From: Blastocladiella britannica
Taxonomy: Eukaryota > Blastocladiomycota > Blastocladiomycetes > Blastocladiales > Blastocladiaceae
Reading direction: 5' to 3'
Length of the DNA: 15,384 nt
NCBI GenBank assembly: GCA_025349905.2
Contig: MU624977.1
Span: 1-15,384 of the forward strand
Below, piece after piece: positions 1-8,187 of the stretch. Positions within the stretch are counted from its first letter, which is position 1. The number at the start of each line of letters is the position of its first letter. Under the pieces are notes generated by a model. It ran no database searches and was not told the origin of the DNA. It worked only from the letters and a program-made list of their open reading frames with translations. A program made the position numbers and the translations under genes.

Positions 1-599
1 AGGGATCGTAGTTGGGCGTTACCGTCGGCGTGAACGTGGTGAATACCGATCCGAGCTTGGAAACCGTCTCGCCGATAATCGTCTTGCAGTCAATGGCCGT
101 GCTGGTCTTTGTGCCCGCCATGGTGTACTTGCAGTCGGTGCTGCAGGTGCACGTCTTGGTGGCCATCGTCGGTGTGCCATCGCCTTCCGTGCACGATACC
201 AGGCGCTCCACAATTGTAACCTCACCTGGGTAGCGGCACTCTTCCTTGCAGTCAATCTCGGGAACGGGCGTGGAGTGATCGGGCTCATTCGTGCACTCTG
301 TAGTTTTGTTGGTGGGGGATTTCAGTTCACATTTTTTGCTTTGGATCATTCGTGGAAGGTCAAGTGCGATGAAGCGAGCAAGCGTTTGAGTAAAAGTAGA
401 AAGGAAAGGGAGTTTGGATCAAGATCAGAGGAGAAAAACGACAAAAAAAAAAAAAGGAAAAGCAAAACGGACAAGCATCTCCAGGAGCAAGATCGCCCGC
501 GAGGACTATTGAAACAAGGCTGAGGGCGGCGAGCACGGTCAGGGAGAGAGTCGCCAGTCGCGACTTGCGGCCAAGATGGCGCGATATGGTGGGATGCAT
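1..599 (-). CDS. Secreted cysteine-rich protein, 5' part only (runs off window)
   Basis: The Met codon at 599-597 opens a basic then hydrophobic stretch (SRHLGRKSRLATLSLTVLAA, then a run ending SIVLA) that reads as a classical signal peptide; an in-frame Met lies 8 codons upstream at 623. A pyrimidine-rich tract (about 370-470) marks an intron. The second exon is open in one frame from about 345 to base 1 and holds many cysteines in short motifs: KKCELK, ECTNEP, DCKEECRY, VSCTE, TCTCSTDCKY, AIDCK. This is the look of an extracellular, disulfide-rich wall or adhesion-type protein, but I recognise no named family. The splice junction is unresolved: the obvious donor (GCTT|GTCCG near 473) joined to the obvious acceptor (ctacag near 302) makes a stop codon, so a different donor, a GC donor or a frame error must be involved. 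The 3' end lies outside the window. Gene existence is fairly sure, the model is not. Confidence 0.65.
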
Positions 600-904
600 G
601 GCGTTATTTGAGCAACAGCTCAACCAATGGTAGGAGTGAAGCGAAAGTTTGCCAATCCTCCTTCAGGAGAACCGTGAAAAGGAAAAAAAAAGTACGGAGC
701 GGTGTTATGGTATCGGCCTGGCCGCTGCTGCGCACAATCCTGGCCAATGGTCTTTGTTGCTCGTAGCACCACGTCTTTGATGGGCCTGGACACAAAGCAA
801 TCTCAAAACAAAGTGTCACGCGGAGTGTGAGAAAATGGGGTTTCGGCTGCAGACACGCCAAGTGCATCCTCATTGGAAAGATCGTCCCTTCCATCCGTTC
901 TCAT
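600..904. promoter_or_regulatory. Gap between minus-strand secreted gene and plus-strand F-box fragment
   Basis: About 300 bases with no convincing gene. It would hold the promoter of the minus-strand secreted protein gene. Two identical CCAATGG words occur at 624-630 and 744-750 and could be CCAAT boxes; a short A-rich tract lies near 682-691. Open frames here lack any recognisable composition or motif. The regulatory role is inference from position and motif only. Confidence 0.25.
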
Positions 905-1081
905 ATGATTCAGCCTCCGGACGTCCTGCTACCAGACGAGGTGCTGGTCCAAGTGTCGAATTTCATGGCCCTCCCAGCCGTCCTGGCCTTTCGCGCCGCT
1001 TCACGCTTCACGCTGCCTGGCCAGCCTGACACTGCTCATGCTCAAACACAATCCGACCACGAGCGGTCATGGCCATTGTGA
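905..1081 (+). pseudogene. F-box-like N-terminal fragment, probably broken
   Basis: Starting at ATG 905 the frame encodes an F-box-like helix pattern: LLPDEVLVQVSNF, then MALPAVLAFRAASR. This fits the F-box consensus (LP-E-L--I--F--L--L---R--SR), the Skp1-binding motif of SCF ubiquitin ligase adaptors. Just after it the sequence has a local duplication (cttcacg twice near 1001-1014) and the frame runs into unlikely sequence, ending at 1079-1081. A neighbouring frame continues with better-looking sequence (LASLTLLMLKHNPTTSG, about 1016-1066), and a third frame from 1069 to 1386 contains LLRLDTLPNIIRDLG, so a frameshifted F-box gene of 400 to 500 bp is possible. It would overlap the 3' end of the minus-strand gene that follows. 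No leucine-rich or other substrate domain can be assigned. Confidence 0.35.
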
Positions 1082-1181
1082 CGAGTGGTAAGGCCGAGAG
1101 CGCCGACGCCATCATTCGCGCTTCCAAGAGCGACTCTCGAAAGCTCAAGCGTGCCGTCACACACCGACTCGTGTGCTGCCC

Positions 1182-2056
1182 TCACCGCAACCGCCGGTTC
1201 CTGCTCCGGCTGGACACGCTCCCAAATATCATACGCGACCTCGGAAAATCCGTGGAGATATCGGCGCTGCATTTTCCATCGCCCGACGAGGCAGGGAACC
1301 CAGAGGTCGCGCCAATCCCGGTGGGGGGCATGGATACGCGGACGCTCGCTCCATTGGGCCCAAACGCAGCAACGTCAATGGCGTAGCTCGCCCACTGGCT
1401 ACCACTGAATGCCAGGAGCTGTTCGTCGTAGATCGTGTCCTTGGAGGTGTGGCCGCAGTCGCTCTTTGTTTCATGCAGGTGGTAAAACGCCGACTGGTTC
1501 ATCCGCTGGATATTTTGCTCAATGGTGCGCTTGGCGTCCGCACTGGTCTGCGTCACGTTGAATGGCGGGGGAGTCGTGAACTCGGAATACGTCGGCACGT
1601 GCTGAAGAAAGGTGTCGGTCCAGTTGCGTTCGTGCTGCAGTGGGCGGAGTAACGACTCGATCGCCCCCAAGGGACCAGATGCCCAGTACCGTGAGGTTCC
1701 CGGAAGGTCGAAATGGAGGACCAAGTCCGCCAATTCAATGTATCCCATAATCGAAAAGAGCTGTGGAAGTGCCCAGTCGCCGGCAAAGCACCCGAGTGGC
1801 GAGTTGGGTGCACAAAGCGACATGGCCGACATGATACGGCGGCGGACAAGACCTTGGTCGCACGTGGCATCGATGGCAGCTTGATTCGTGAACAGAGGGT
1901 ACTTGGAGCCCCATTGCGTCGGACTCTGGGCGTCAAGTCGTCAAGAAACTGGAGCGCGACAAGATCCTTACGATGGCAGAGGTCTGGCTTATCGGCCAGT
2001 GCGGAGTTTCCATGAAGGTGCGTGCCACGCTGATAGTAGCACGATCGAGCTCGCTT
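1182..2056 (-). CDS. Unknown lumenal or extracellular glycoprotein-like gene fragment
   Basis: A long minus-strand frame from about 1940 down to 1182 has balanced, protein-like composition, with N-glycosylation sequons (NWT, NVT, NQS) and several cysteines (SLCAPNSPLGCFAGDW; KSDCGHTS). A second piece upstream (1961-2056; YYQRGTHLHGNSALADKP) is in a different frame. It joins in frame if a 35-nt intron is removed (1960-1926, gtcgcg..cccag); otherwise a frameshift lies near 1935. Introns this short do occur in the window (37 nt at 10647-10683). A further upstream exon ending near 2137 (donor gtgagc, acceptor ttag at 2057-2058) is possible. No signal peptide or clean start is visible, and the probable LTR boundary at about 2220 lies just upstream, so the 5' end may be missing. 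The C-terminus after about 1260 is doubtful. I do not recognise the family. Confidence 0.45.
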
Positions 2057-2219
2057 CTAATTAAAGATGGTTGTCCATGAGTCCGAGGAATTGCACAACA
2101 GTCATGAATTAGCAGAGGCATGGAAAAGAAGCTCACAACCTCAATCATATCCACGCTTTGAGTAGTTGCGCTTTGCCCGGATCCTACACATAATCCGATC
2201 TTTTTTTTTTGCAATGCAC

Positions 2220-2509
2220 TGATGTTGTCGAATCAGTGGTTATAAAATGGCCGACAATTCTGGGACAACAATCGGTGCAACTTGGCTTTGAGATTCGCGT
2301 TGGATATTCGCAGCATCAGGCGGTCTGTCCTCGGTGGCGACCATGGACGTCAATCAAGGCAAAAAGTCGGCGTTATTGTGGATGGGAGCTCCATTTCGTC
2401 GTTATAATGAAGATGACTGCTCTCATAGCGTACTCGTCGCGAGGTCTCCTTTATATATTTGCAAGAAGAACATGGTAGAACTGTGCGATCCGGCGATCGT
2501 CACATCACA
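2220..2509 (-). repeat. Probable 3' LTR of the chromovirus
   Basis: Directly after the chromodomain the minus strand has a polypurine stretch (gaggggga, 2517-2510), followed by TGTGATGTGACG, a typical LTR start beginning with TG. The pol stop codon (TGA, 2502-2500) lies inside this start, so ORF and LTR overlap. A TATA-like box (aaatatataaagg) lies at 2460-2448, about 50 nt into the LTR. An end at ..CGACAACATCA (2230-2220) would give imperfect inverted termini and a length of about 290 nt. No second LTR copy or target duplication can be compared in this window, so the right end is tentative. Confidence 0.45.
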
Positions 2510-3810
2510 TCCCCCTCAAGGACTTCCTTGACGAGCGGCGCCATCGGCTTCTGTGGGTATGAATCGTGGAACTCCTTGAGTGCGGTTCGGGCACCACGGG
2601 CGTTGGCGGCGGCCTCCCAGGTGGCCTCGTTCTCGGGGTAGCCCTCCCAGAGCACCTTGTACTGGACGGCGTGTCGGTAGAGTCGCGAATCAAGGATGCG
2701 GTCAACGAAGAACTCGGTATGGCCTTGGACAATAACAGGTGGCGGTGGTACTACGGTGCGGACAGGAAGCGACGAAGTCCGGTATGGCTCGAGCTGGGAA
2801 ATTGTGGTACGATGAGCAAGGTGGGCCGCCACTTTGGCGGTAGAAGCTGCAGCATTCGGATAATAACTAAGCCGAAGACGGCCTTGTTGGAATGGTGTGG
2901 CATTGATCTGGATCTTAATGTGAGTGGTGTATGAGATTCCAGAGAACCCATAAACCTTACTCGCGAAGATCGCTTGATTTGAGGTGGAAGTCCAACTCTT
3001 ATCAGACAGAAGTTCACGAATCGAGTCCAGGTGGATGGCCCGGTCCTGGGCAGGCGAGCTTGACCCACTCGCTTGGACGTTGAGCGAGAACCGGGGCTCG
3101 AAACCGTAGTTTGCCTTGAACGGGGACATCTTGATCGACTCTTGATGCGCATTGTTGTGCGCGAATTCTGCCAGCAGAAGCAGATCGACCCAGTTACCTT
3201 GGTTGTAGTCGACGTAGCAGCAGAGGTACTGCTCCAGAATCTGGTTGGTGCACTCCGTCTGTCCATTCGACTGCAGGTGGTAGCCCAAGGACAGGTTCAT
3301 TGTTGTGCCGAGCTGCTCGGATTGGCGCAAGAACCTCGCAACGATTCGCGGCCCACGATCCGAAATGACCGAGTCCGGCAGCCCGTGCAGGCGAACGACC
3401 TCTCGCAGCACCAGGTCCGCGGTTGCTTCTGCCGTCAGCGTCTTGTTGGTCATGATGAAATGGGCCACCACAACCAGGATCGAGTCGTAGGCCTTGGCGA
3501 GCGGCAGGTCCGCGATAAAGTCAAGCGAGATGGATCCCCACAGGCGGGTGGGAATCTCAAGTGGCATCAGGGGGCCGTGCGGCTTGTGACACATGGTCTT
3601 GCTGCAAGCGCAGATCTCGCATGAGTGTACGTAATCATTGGCATCTCGATGCATCCCAGGCCAGGTCCAGGTGCGGCAGAGGAGTTCCAGCGTCTTGGTG
3701 ATGCCGAAGCGCCTGGCAAGCGGGTGGTCGTGGTGTTCCTTGAGCAAGTGCAACATCTTGGGTCCATCGGGACGTGTGCTCTTGGTCGGGGTCTCGTCGT
3801 CGACGTCCGC
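2500..3810 (-). pseudogene. Chromovirus integrase with C-terminal chromodomain (degraded)
   Basis: One frame is open from 3810 to the stop at 2500. Numbering from the Met at 3756, residues 8-49 are the integrase zinc-binding region: WPGMHRDANDYVHSCEIC keeps the two Cys, but the second His of the HHCC motif is Arg (ARRFG where AGHFG is usual). The catalytic core retains D79 (SLDF), D133 (ISDRGP) and E168 (GQTE), but the D-to-E spacing is 34 residues, not 35. A few residues are also missing before AHF (residues 96-100), where related elements have VDRFSKMAHF-like sequence. The linker after about residue 230 is scrambled until SQLEPYR. The chromodomain (FFVDRILDSR, then YKVLWEGYPENEATWE) is well preserved. 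Because it is an old insertion with damaged key sites, activity is unlikely despite the open frame. Confidence 0.85.
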
Positions 3811-3835
3811 TCAGGTCGCTCAGGTCGCTCAGGTC
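3809..3835. repeat. Three tandem copies of a 9-bp unit (gctcaggtc)
   Basis: The unit gctcaggtc is repeated exactly three times. It sits between the RT remnant and the integrase remnant, close to where the rest of RT and RNase H should be, so it may mark the deletion junction or slippage after it. On the minus strand it would read as repeated DLS. Confidence 0.8.
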
Positions 3836-3943
3836 GTCCTCGCTCTCCTGGCCCACCTCCGGGTCGGCGGCCGCCAGAAGCTGCTGCCAGGGGGCGGTAC
3901 TCGATGCCCTAGTCGAAATCGACTCCCCAAAAAAAAGCGACCA

Positions 3944-4209
3944 TCAGGTAGGCGCGTTGCACAGACCGAACGGCATGACCGGGTACTCGAAGTGTCCGTG
4001 CGGGCGCGCGGAAACGCGAGCTTGAACTCGTAGTCCTCGCGCATGCGCACTCGGTTGTACGCGTTTGCGGAGGTCGACGGTAGTGAAAATCCGACTCTTG
4101 GGCCACGCAAGCCGATCGAACAATTGGACGTGGCCAACGTTCGCGGAAACACGTCGCGAGCCGTGGCAGCGTTGCGCTTGCGGCAATCGACGACCCAAAG
4201 CCGAGCTAA
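3944..4209 (-). pseudogene. Ty3/gypsy reverse transcriptase remnant with frame changes
   Basis: Recognisable RT blocks alternate between two minus-strand frames. One frame gives LWVVDCRKRNAAT; the other gives QLFDRLAWPKSRIFTTVDLR; the first returns with ANAYNRVRMREDYEFKLAF; the second ends with HGHFEYPVMPFGLCNAPT, followed by a stop. These match the conserved order of Ty3/gypsy RT (VDYR-LN, FTKLDLR-AYN-VRI, KTAFRT, GHFEYLVMPFGLTNAP), so at least three frame changes lie within 270 bases. The downstream palm motif with the catalytic aspartates (YLDD) is absent. Confidence 0.85.
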
Positions 4210-4470
4210 ATGATGCGGTCAATCCGGTGGTACCGGGGCGTCGTCCGTGGCCATAGCTACCTTGACCACTCTGGACTGTGTTCGGGCGATTGAGGACATG
4301 AACTAGTCGTTGAAGAGAGAAGAGAAAACGTACCCGCAACCCGACCAAGAGTGTCCTTGGTCGTGGCGGTTGAGAGAAAAAGACTGGAGCGCGGTCCTTG
4401 GTTGGCCTTGGCCGCGATGGTTTTCTCACACAAATAAAAAAAAAAACGATTAATACTTGGGCTGCACCAC
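4210..4470. promoter_or_regulatory. Gap upstream of the kinesin gene
   Basis: About 260 bases between the chromovirus remnant and the kinesin start. It contains two related words, ccttggtcgtgg (about 4355) and ccttggttgg (about 4399), purine-rich sequence at 4310-4330 and an A11 tract (4438-4448) about 20 bases before the ATG. No gene is seen. It presumably holds the kinesin promoter. Confidence 0.3.
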
Positions 4471-7400
4471 ATGCCACCAGCACCACCACCGTCGGCCAAA
4501 AAAATACGCGCCGTGGTCCGCATTCGACCCGACCCACGCGCGACCGCCGATGGCGCGCGACCGTGTGTGACTTCCACTTCTGCCGACACTGCCCGCTTTA
4601 CTGACCGCGGTGGCCTTGCGACCGACTACTGGTACCGTCTTATCCTTGCCTTTATATAAAAAATCGGATATATTGATAATAATAATTACAGCGCCGACCT
4701 GGTCCTGGACGGCCACTCTCCACAATCGTCCCTGTTTGCACTCATTCAACCGCTCTTGCATGATGCGCTGGACGGCGTCTCGGCCACCATCTTTGCCTGT
4801 GGGATGACCGGGTCCGGAAAAACACATACCATGAATGGCACACCTACTGATCCGGGGGTGGTCCCCAACGCGGCCGATTTCCTGTTTGATGCACTCCCGC
4901 GGCTCCGGGCCAGCGTACGACGCGCGGAACTTTACGTGTCGACGTTCGAGATTTACGACGACAAGATCGTGGACTTGTGTTCTCCAGCGCATATAAAGCG
5001 GTCAGCAGTTGGGGAGAAGGATGCGGCATCGTTGCTGCTGCTGCGCGAGGACGCGGTGCGTACCGCGCTGGCTCTGTACCGCGACCCGGCCAAATGGGCG
5101 TTCTCGATCCGGCCCGTCGACCGCGTGGATCAGTTTCGCGACCTGTACAGGTATGTACACTCTTCTTTCTTGTTTTTGCACTTAGACTCATCACTCCATT
5201 ACACAAAAGCGCCGCATGCAAGCGCCGGTCTACGGGCGAAACCAAACTGAATTCCGCCTCCTCGCGATCGCACCTGGTGGTCCAGTTCTTGCTCTTGCAA
5301 CAACAATATCCATCTGCACCAACCACCTCCTCCCAACAACCACCACCATTGACGCGGTACTCGAAAATCACGCTGGTGGATCTGGCCGGGTCCGAAAACA
5401 ACAAGCACACGGGCAACGCGGGCAAGCGCATGACCGAGTCGGCGGCCATCAACGGGTCCCTTTTTCATTTGTCGCGGGTGATTGACGCGTTGGCGGAAAA
5501 ACAGCGCGGAGTCGAGAACGTGCATGTTCCTTACTCGCATTCCAAGCTGACGGCCGCTCTCAAGGTATTGCATTAATTTTTTTTATGTTGGTATTTGGTT
5601 CTTACTGGAAATGTGTATAGGACGCATTGGGCGGCTCCGCGCAATCGCTCATGATCGCCACCGTGTCCCCCTTGGTGCGGTTCACCGAAGAAACGCGCCG
5701 CACGCTGGACTTTGTGGTGAAGTCGCGCACCATCGTCAACGCCGCCACCACCAACGACATTGTTTCTACGGCCGCACCTCCACCACCGACCGTTGACACA
5801 TCTGCCAAACGGAAACGCGACTCGGCCGATCATCTCCGGGACGACAGCGACGTGTTGTCGGCCAAACGCAGGCGCATTGGCAGCGGCGATTTGTCGTCAT
5901 TGGCATTGGGTGCAACCACCAACAAGGCGGCGTCTTCGTCAGCCACCGCCGTGTCCATGACCGCCATGGCCGCCGCTGCCGCCAACCTGGCGGTCAAATC
6001 GGTGGCAGCCGAGTTATCCGCGGGCCTGGACGCGCGGATCGCACAATCGGTCCGCGCGGCCGTCGCATCGTCGTTACTCGGTGGCGGCTCATCATCGGCC
6101 GCCGCCCCGCTTGCACCAACAAAACCAACCTCCATTGCTGCGGCGCCCATGACCCCACGGTCGGCCGCGGCGGTCGCGGGGGATCTTCTGGCCAATGCGC
6201 GCGCGGCCGTCCGCCGCGGCGAACTGAAGCGCGCGTTGGGGCACTACACGATGGTCGCTGCACAACTTCCGGCGGGCAGCGCGCTCAGGGCTAAAGTGTT
6301 GACGGAAATGGAACGGTGTCGGCTTGGGATGAGCAGCAGCGATGCGGCGGGCACCTCTAAGGCGGCCGCTACGGATCCGGGGGCCAAGAGCGGCGGCGTA
6401 AAAGGTGTGGACGACGCGCTTCGGTCGATGGTGCGCGGCGCACGCGGAAGGCCGCTCGGAACGGTGGTACGAGGGGCGGCGCCACCAAGTTCGACTTTGG
6501 TGGTGTCGTCACCGCTGGCCCGGTGCTCGCCACTCAACGGTTTGGTCAAACGGCAGCCGCAGCGTCGTCGGCGGCGGCCGGAAGGGCTGACGGTTGTCGC
6601 TGACTCCCTGCCATCGTCCGAATCGTCTGCGGCTGGGTCGGGAAGTGACTTTTCGGGCGGCGATGACGATGACGACGAGGATCCGGAGCGCACGCCGACT
6701 CGGCGCAGCCAAGGGGCACGAGTATCCGCCGAGAACCGTCCACCACCGCCACCACCTTCGCTACTGGCTCCTGCTCCTGCGCTTTGCGGAACTTTACCAT
6801 CTGGACTCAAGTTCCCGACCGCTGCTGCTGCCCCTGCGGCTAGCCCCCATGTAGTCGTGTCGACACCCGTGCGCCGAGCCCGCGAGCTGCGCCGCATGCT
6901 GGACGCGCACGACGCGGCGGGCGGCAGTGCGCCCACACCGCTGGCATCGCGCGAGGCCGTCTTTGGCGTCGGTTCCTCCTTACCTGGAGGTGGTGGCCCC
7001 AACATTGGTGCAACCACCGCCAAGCGGCCTCGCAAACGATCCGCCCCGAAATCCACACCAGTTCCTTCGTCCCAATCCTCCGCGAGCTCGTCCCACTCGC
7101 CTCCACCATCGAGTTCCCAGCACGCGGCCGCACGCCGATCGCGGTCCCCAACACACCGCCGCTCGGCCGACGGCGTAGCCATGCCGGTCCGGACCGACCT
7201 GGTTCTCACGCCCGACGCCCGCGCCGTGGCCCGCGCGCTGTTTGTCGCGTCGCCCGCGGTGATCCAGGACGCGTTCGTGGACTCGCGGGCGGGGGTCGGT
7301 AAAAAGAAGGCCGCGGCGATCTCGGCATACTTTAGGGCGCGGGTGGCGGCGGCGCGGGCTGCAGCGGCTACAAACGCGGCCACTGATGGGACAGCGGGGT

Positions 7401-7645
7401 CGGTGGTCCGGTCAAGAAGGACGTCGATGGGGGACCGACGCCAAGCGTCCTCTTCTGGGGAATTTATCTCGAATCAAGAGCCATTGGGAAAAGAAGAGGA
7501 TGAGGGAGACCGCGGGTTTTGCGGGTCGCAGCTGGTCGAAGTGCCGCTGATTGCCGACCGGTCCGCGGGCATGATCCTGGATCACTTGCGGCGGAACAAG
7601 GCAAGGGTACGGGAAGTACTGGCGCGGCGGAAGGGCGTGCACTAA
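4471..7645 (+). CDS. KIF22: Kinesin-10 (KIF22/Kid-like chromokinesin)
   Basis: Four exons: 4471-4631, 4692-5150, 5210-5564, 5621-7645; introns of 60, 59 and 56 nt (donors gtaccg, gtatgt, gtattg). Total 3,000 nt, 999 aa. The motor is N-terminal (about residues 8-366): KKIRAVVRIRP at the first strand, P-loop GMTGSGKT at 91-98, switch I NSASSRSH at 221-228, switch II DLAGSE at 264-269. The stretch GSENNKHTGNAGKRMTES followed by INGSLFHLSRVIDAL is typical of kinesin-10, plus-end chromokinesins that bind chromosome arms and push them to the spindle equator. The 630-residue tail is Ala/Ser/Pro-rich, with two basic nuclear-signal-like clusters (AKRKRD, AKRRRIG, about 386-412) and KRPRKR. Near the end, SPAVIQDAF followed by AGVGKKKAAAI (870-892) resembles a helix-hairpin-helix DNA-binding motif, as in Kid. 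The usual FxFDxVF strand of the motor is weak. The family is sure; the symbol is by subfamily. Confidence 0.93.
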
Positions 7646-7689
7646 CACGTTTCTCTTGAATACAAAAAAAAACTATTTATTCTCAAATA

Positions 7690-8175
7690 ATGTCATCGCA
7701 ACCACGGCTTCGATCGGTCCGCGACGTGTCGCGTTCATGTCGGACACATTTGGAGCATAACAAAATTTGAGATAATAGGAGACGGTCCATGAGTTGGTCA
7801 AGACCCAGTGGAAGGCGATGCGGGTGAATCCATCATCACTCGCCAGTGGTGCATCGGCGCCAGCTGCCCCGGGAACGCTCAAGCGTACGCGTTCACACAA
7901 GTTTTTTTATGACCCAATCCCATGGAAATGACTCACTCAAAAATGAAAAATAAATAGTGGGAAAGGACGCCCAAGACGCACTGGCAGAGCTGGCGCGGCT
8001 GTACACGATCGAAGCGGTGCAGCGGGCGGCGCGCGTGGCCACCATGCGAGCAGCCCGGGAACGGCCGCGCAGTACCGATCCGACCACCGGTAGTGGCATC
8101 AATAGTGGGGTGGTGGACGTACAGATTGGGGACTTGGAGGTGGTCCTGCCGCAACTGATGCTAGACTTTTCGTGA
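7690..8175 (+). CDS. CENPX: CENP-X / MHF2-like histone-fold protein
   Basis: Three exons proposed: 7690-7725, 7779-7884, 7958-8175; 360 nt, 119 aa. The last exon carries the family signature: DALAELARLYTIEAVQRAAR, then IGDLEVVLPQLMLDF, matching the C-terminus of CENP-X (LEKVLPQLLLDF in animals). The middle exon supplies the first helix (ETVHELVKTQWKAM). CENP-X pairs with CENP-S (MHF1) in a histone-fold tetramer that binds DNA at kinetochores and with FANCM in fork repair. A Ser/Ala/Pro-rich insertion (SSLASGASAPAAPG) lies after helix 1, and a loop (RPRSTDPTTGSG) before the last helix, making it longer than the roughly 80-aa animal protein. The 12-codon first exon (donor gtgtcg) and the exact second donor (C|gtacgc at 7885 or C|gttcac at 7891) are uncertain. 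The start lies 44 nt after the kinesin stop; the stop faces the GRX5 stop 12 nt away. Confidence 0.78.
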
Positions 8176-8187
8176 TAACAAATATAT

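Larger units (their letters stand above)
2220..4209 (-). mobile_element. Decayed Ty3/gypsy chromovirus, 5'-truncated with internal deletion
   Basis: On the minus strand, Ty3/gypsy pol domains appear in family order: reverse transcriptase remnants (4209-3944), integrase (about 3780-2800), chromodomain (about 2720-2520), then a probable 3' LTR (2509-2220). The chromodomain fused to the integrase end places it among chromoviruses, whose chromodomain directs insertion to marked chromatin. The element is dead: RT carries several frame changes, the RT catalytic YxDD region and all of RNase H are absent, no gag or protease is visible, and no 5' LTR is found. Integrase is open but damaged. The left (5') end of the element lies near 4209, about 260 nt upstream of the kinesin start. 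Confidence 0.85.

Noticed and set aside
3073..3624. 183-codon plus-strand open frame
   Set aside because: It is antisense to the integrase core; the minus strand carries the integrase catalytic motifs.
4844..5573. Minus-strand open frames opposite the kinesin motor
   Set aside because: The plus strand encodes an unmistakable kinesin motor with P-loop and both switch motifs here.
6244..7383. 379-codon minus-strand open frame
   Set aside because: It is antisense to the kinesin tail; GC-rich sequence with biased codons leaves the opposite strand open. Composition is Arg/Ala/Ser/Gly noise without motifs.
7673..7900. 75-codon minus-strand open frame
   Set aside because: The plus strand in the same place encodes the first helix of CENP-X between good acceptor and donor sites; the minus frame has no neighbouring exons or motif.
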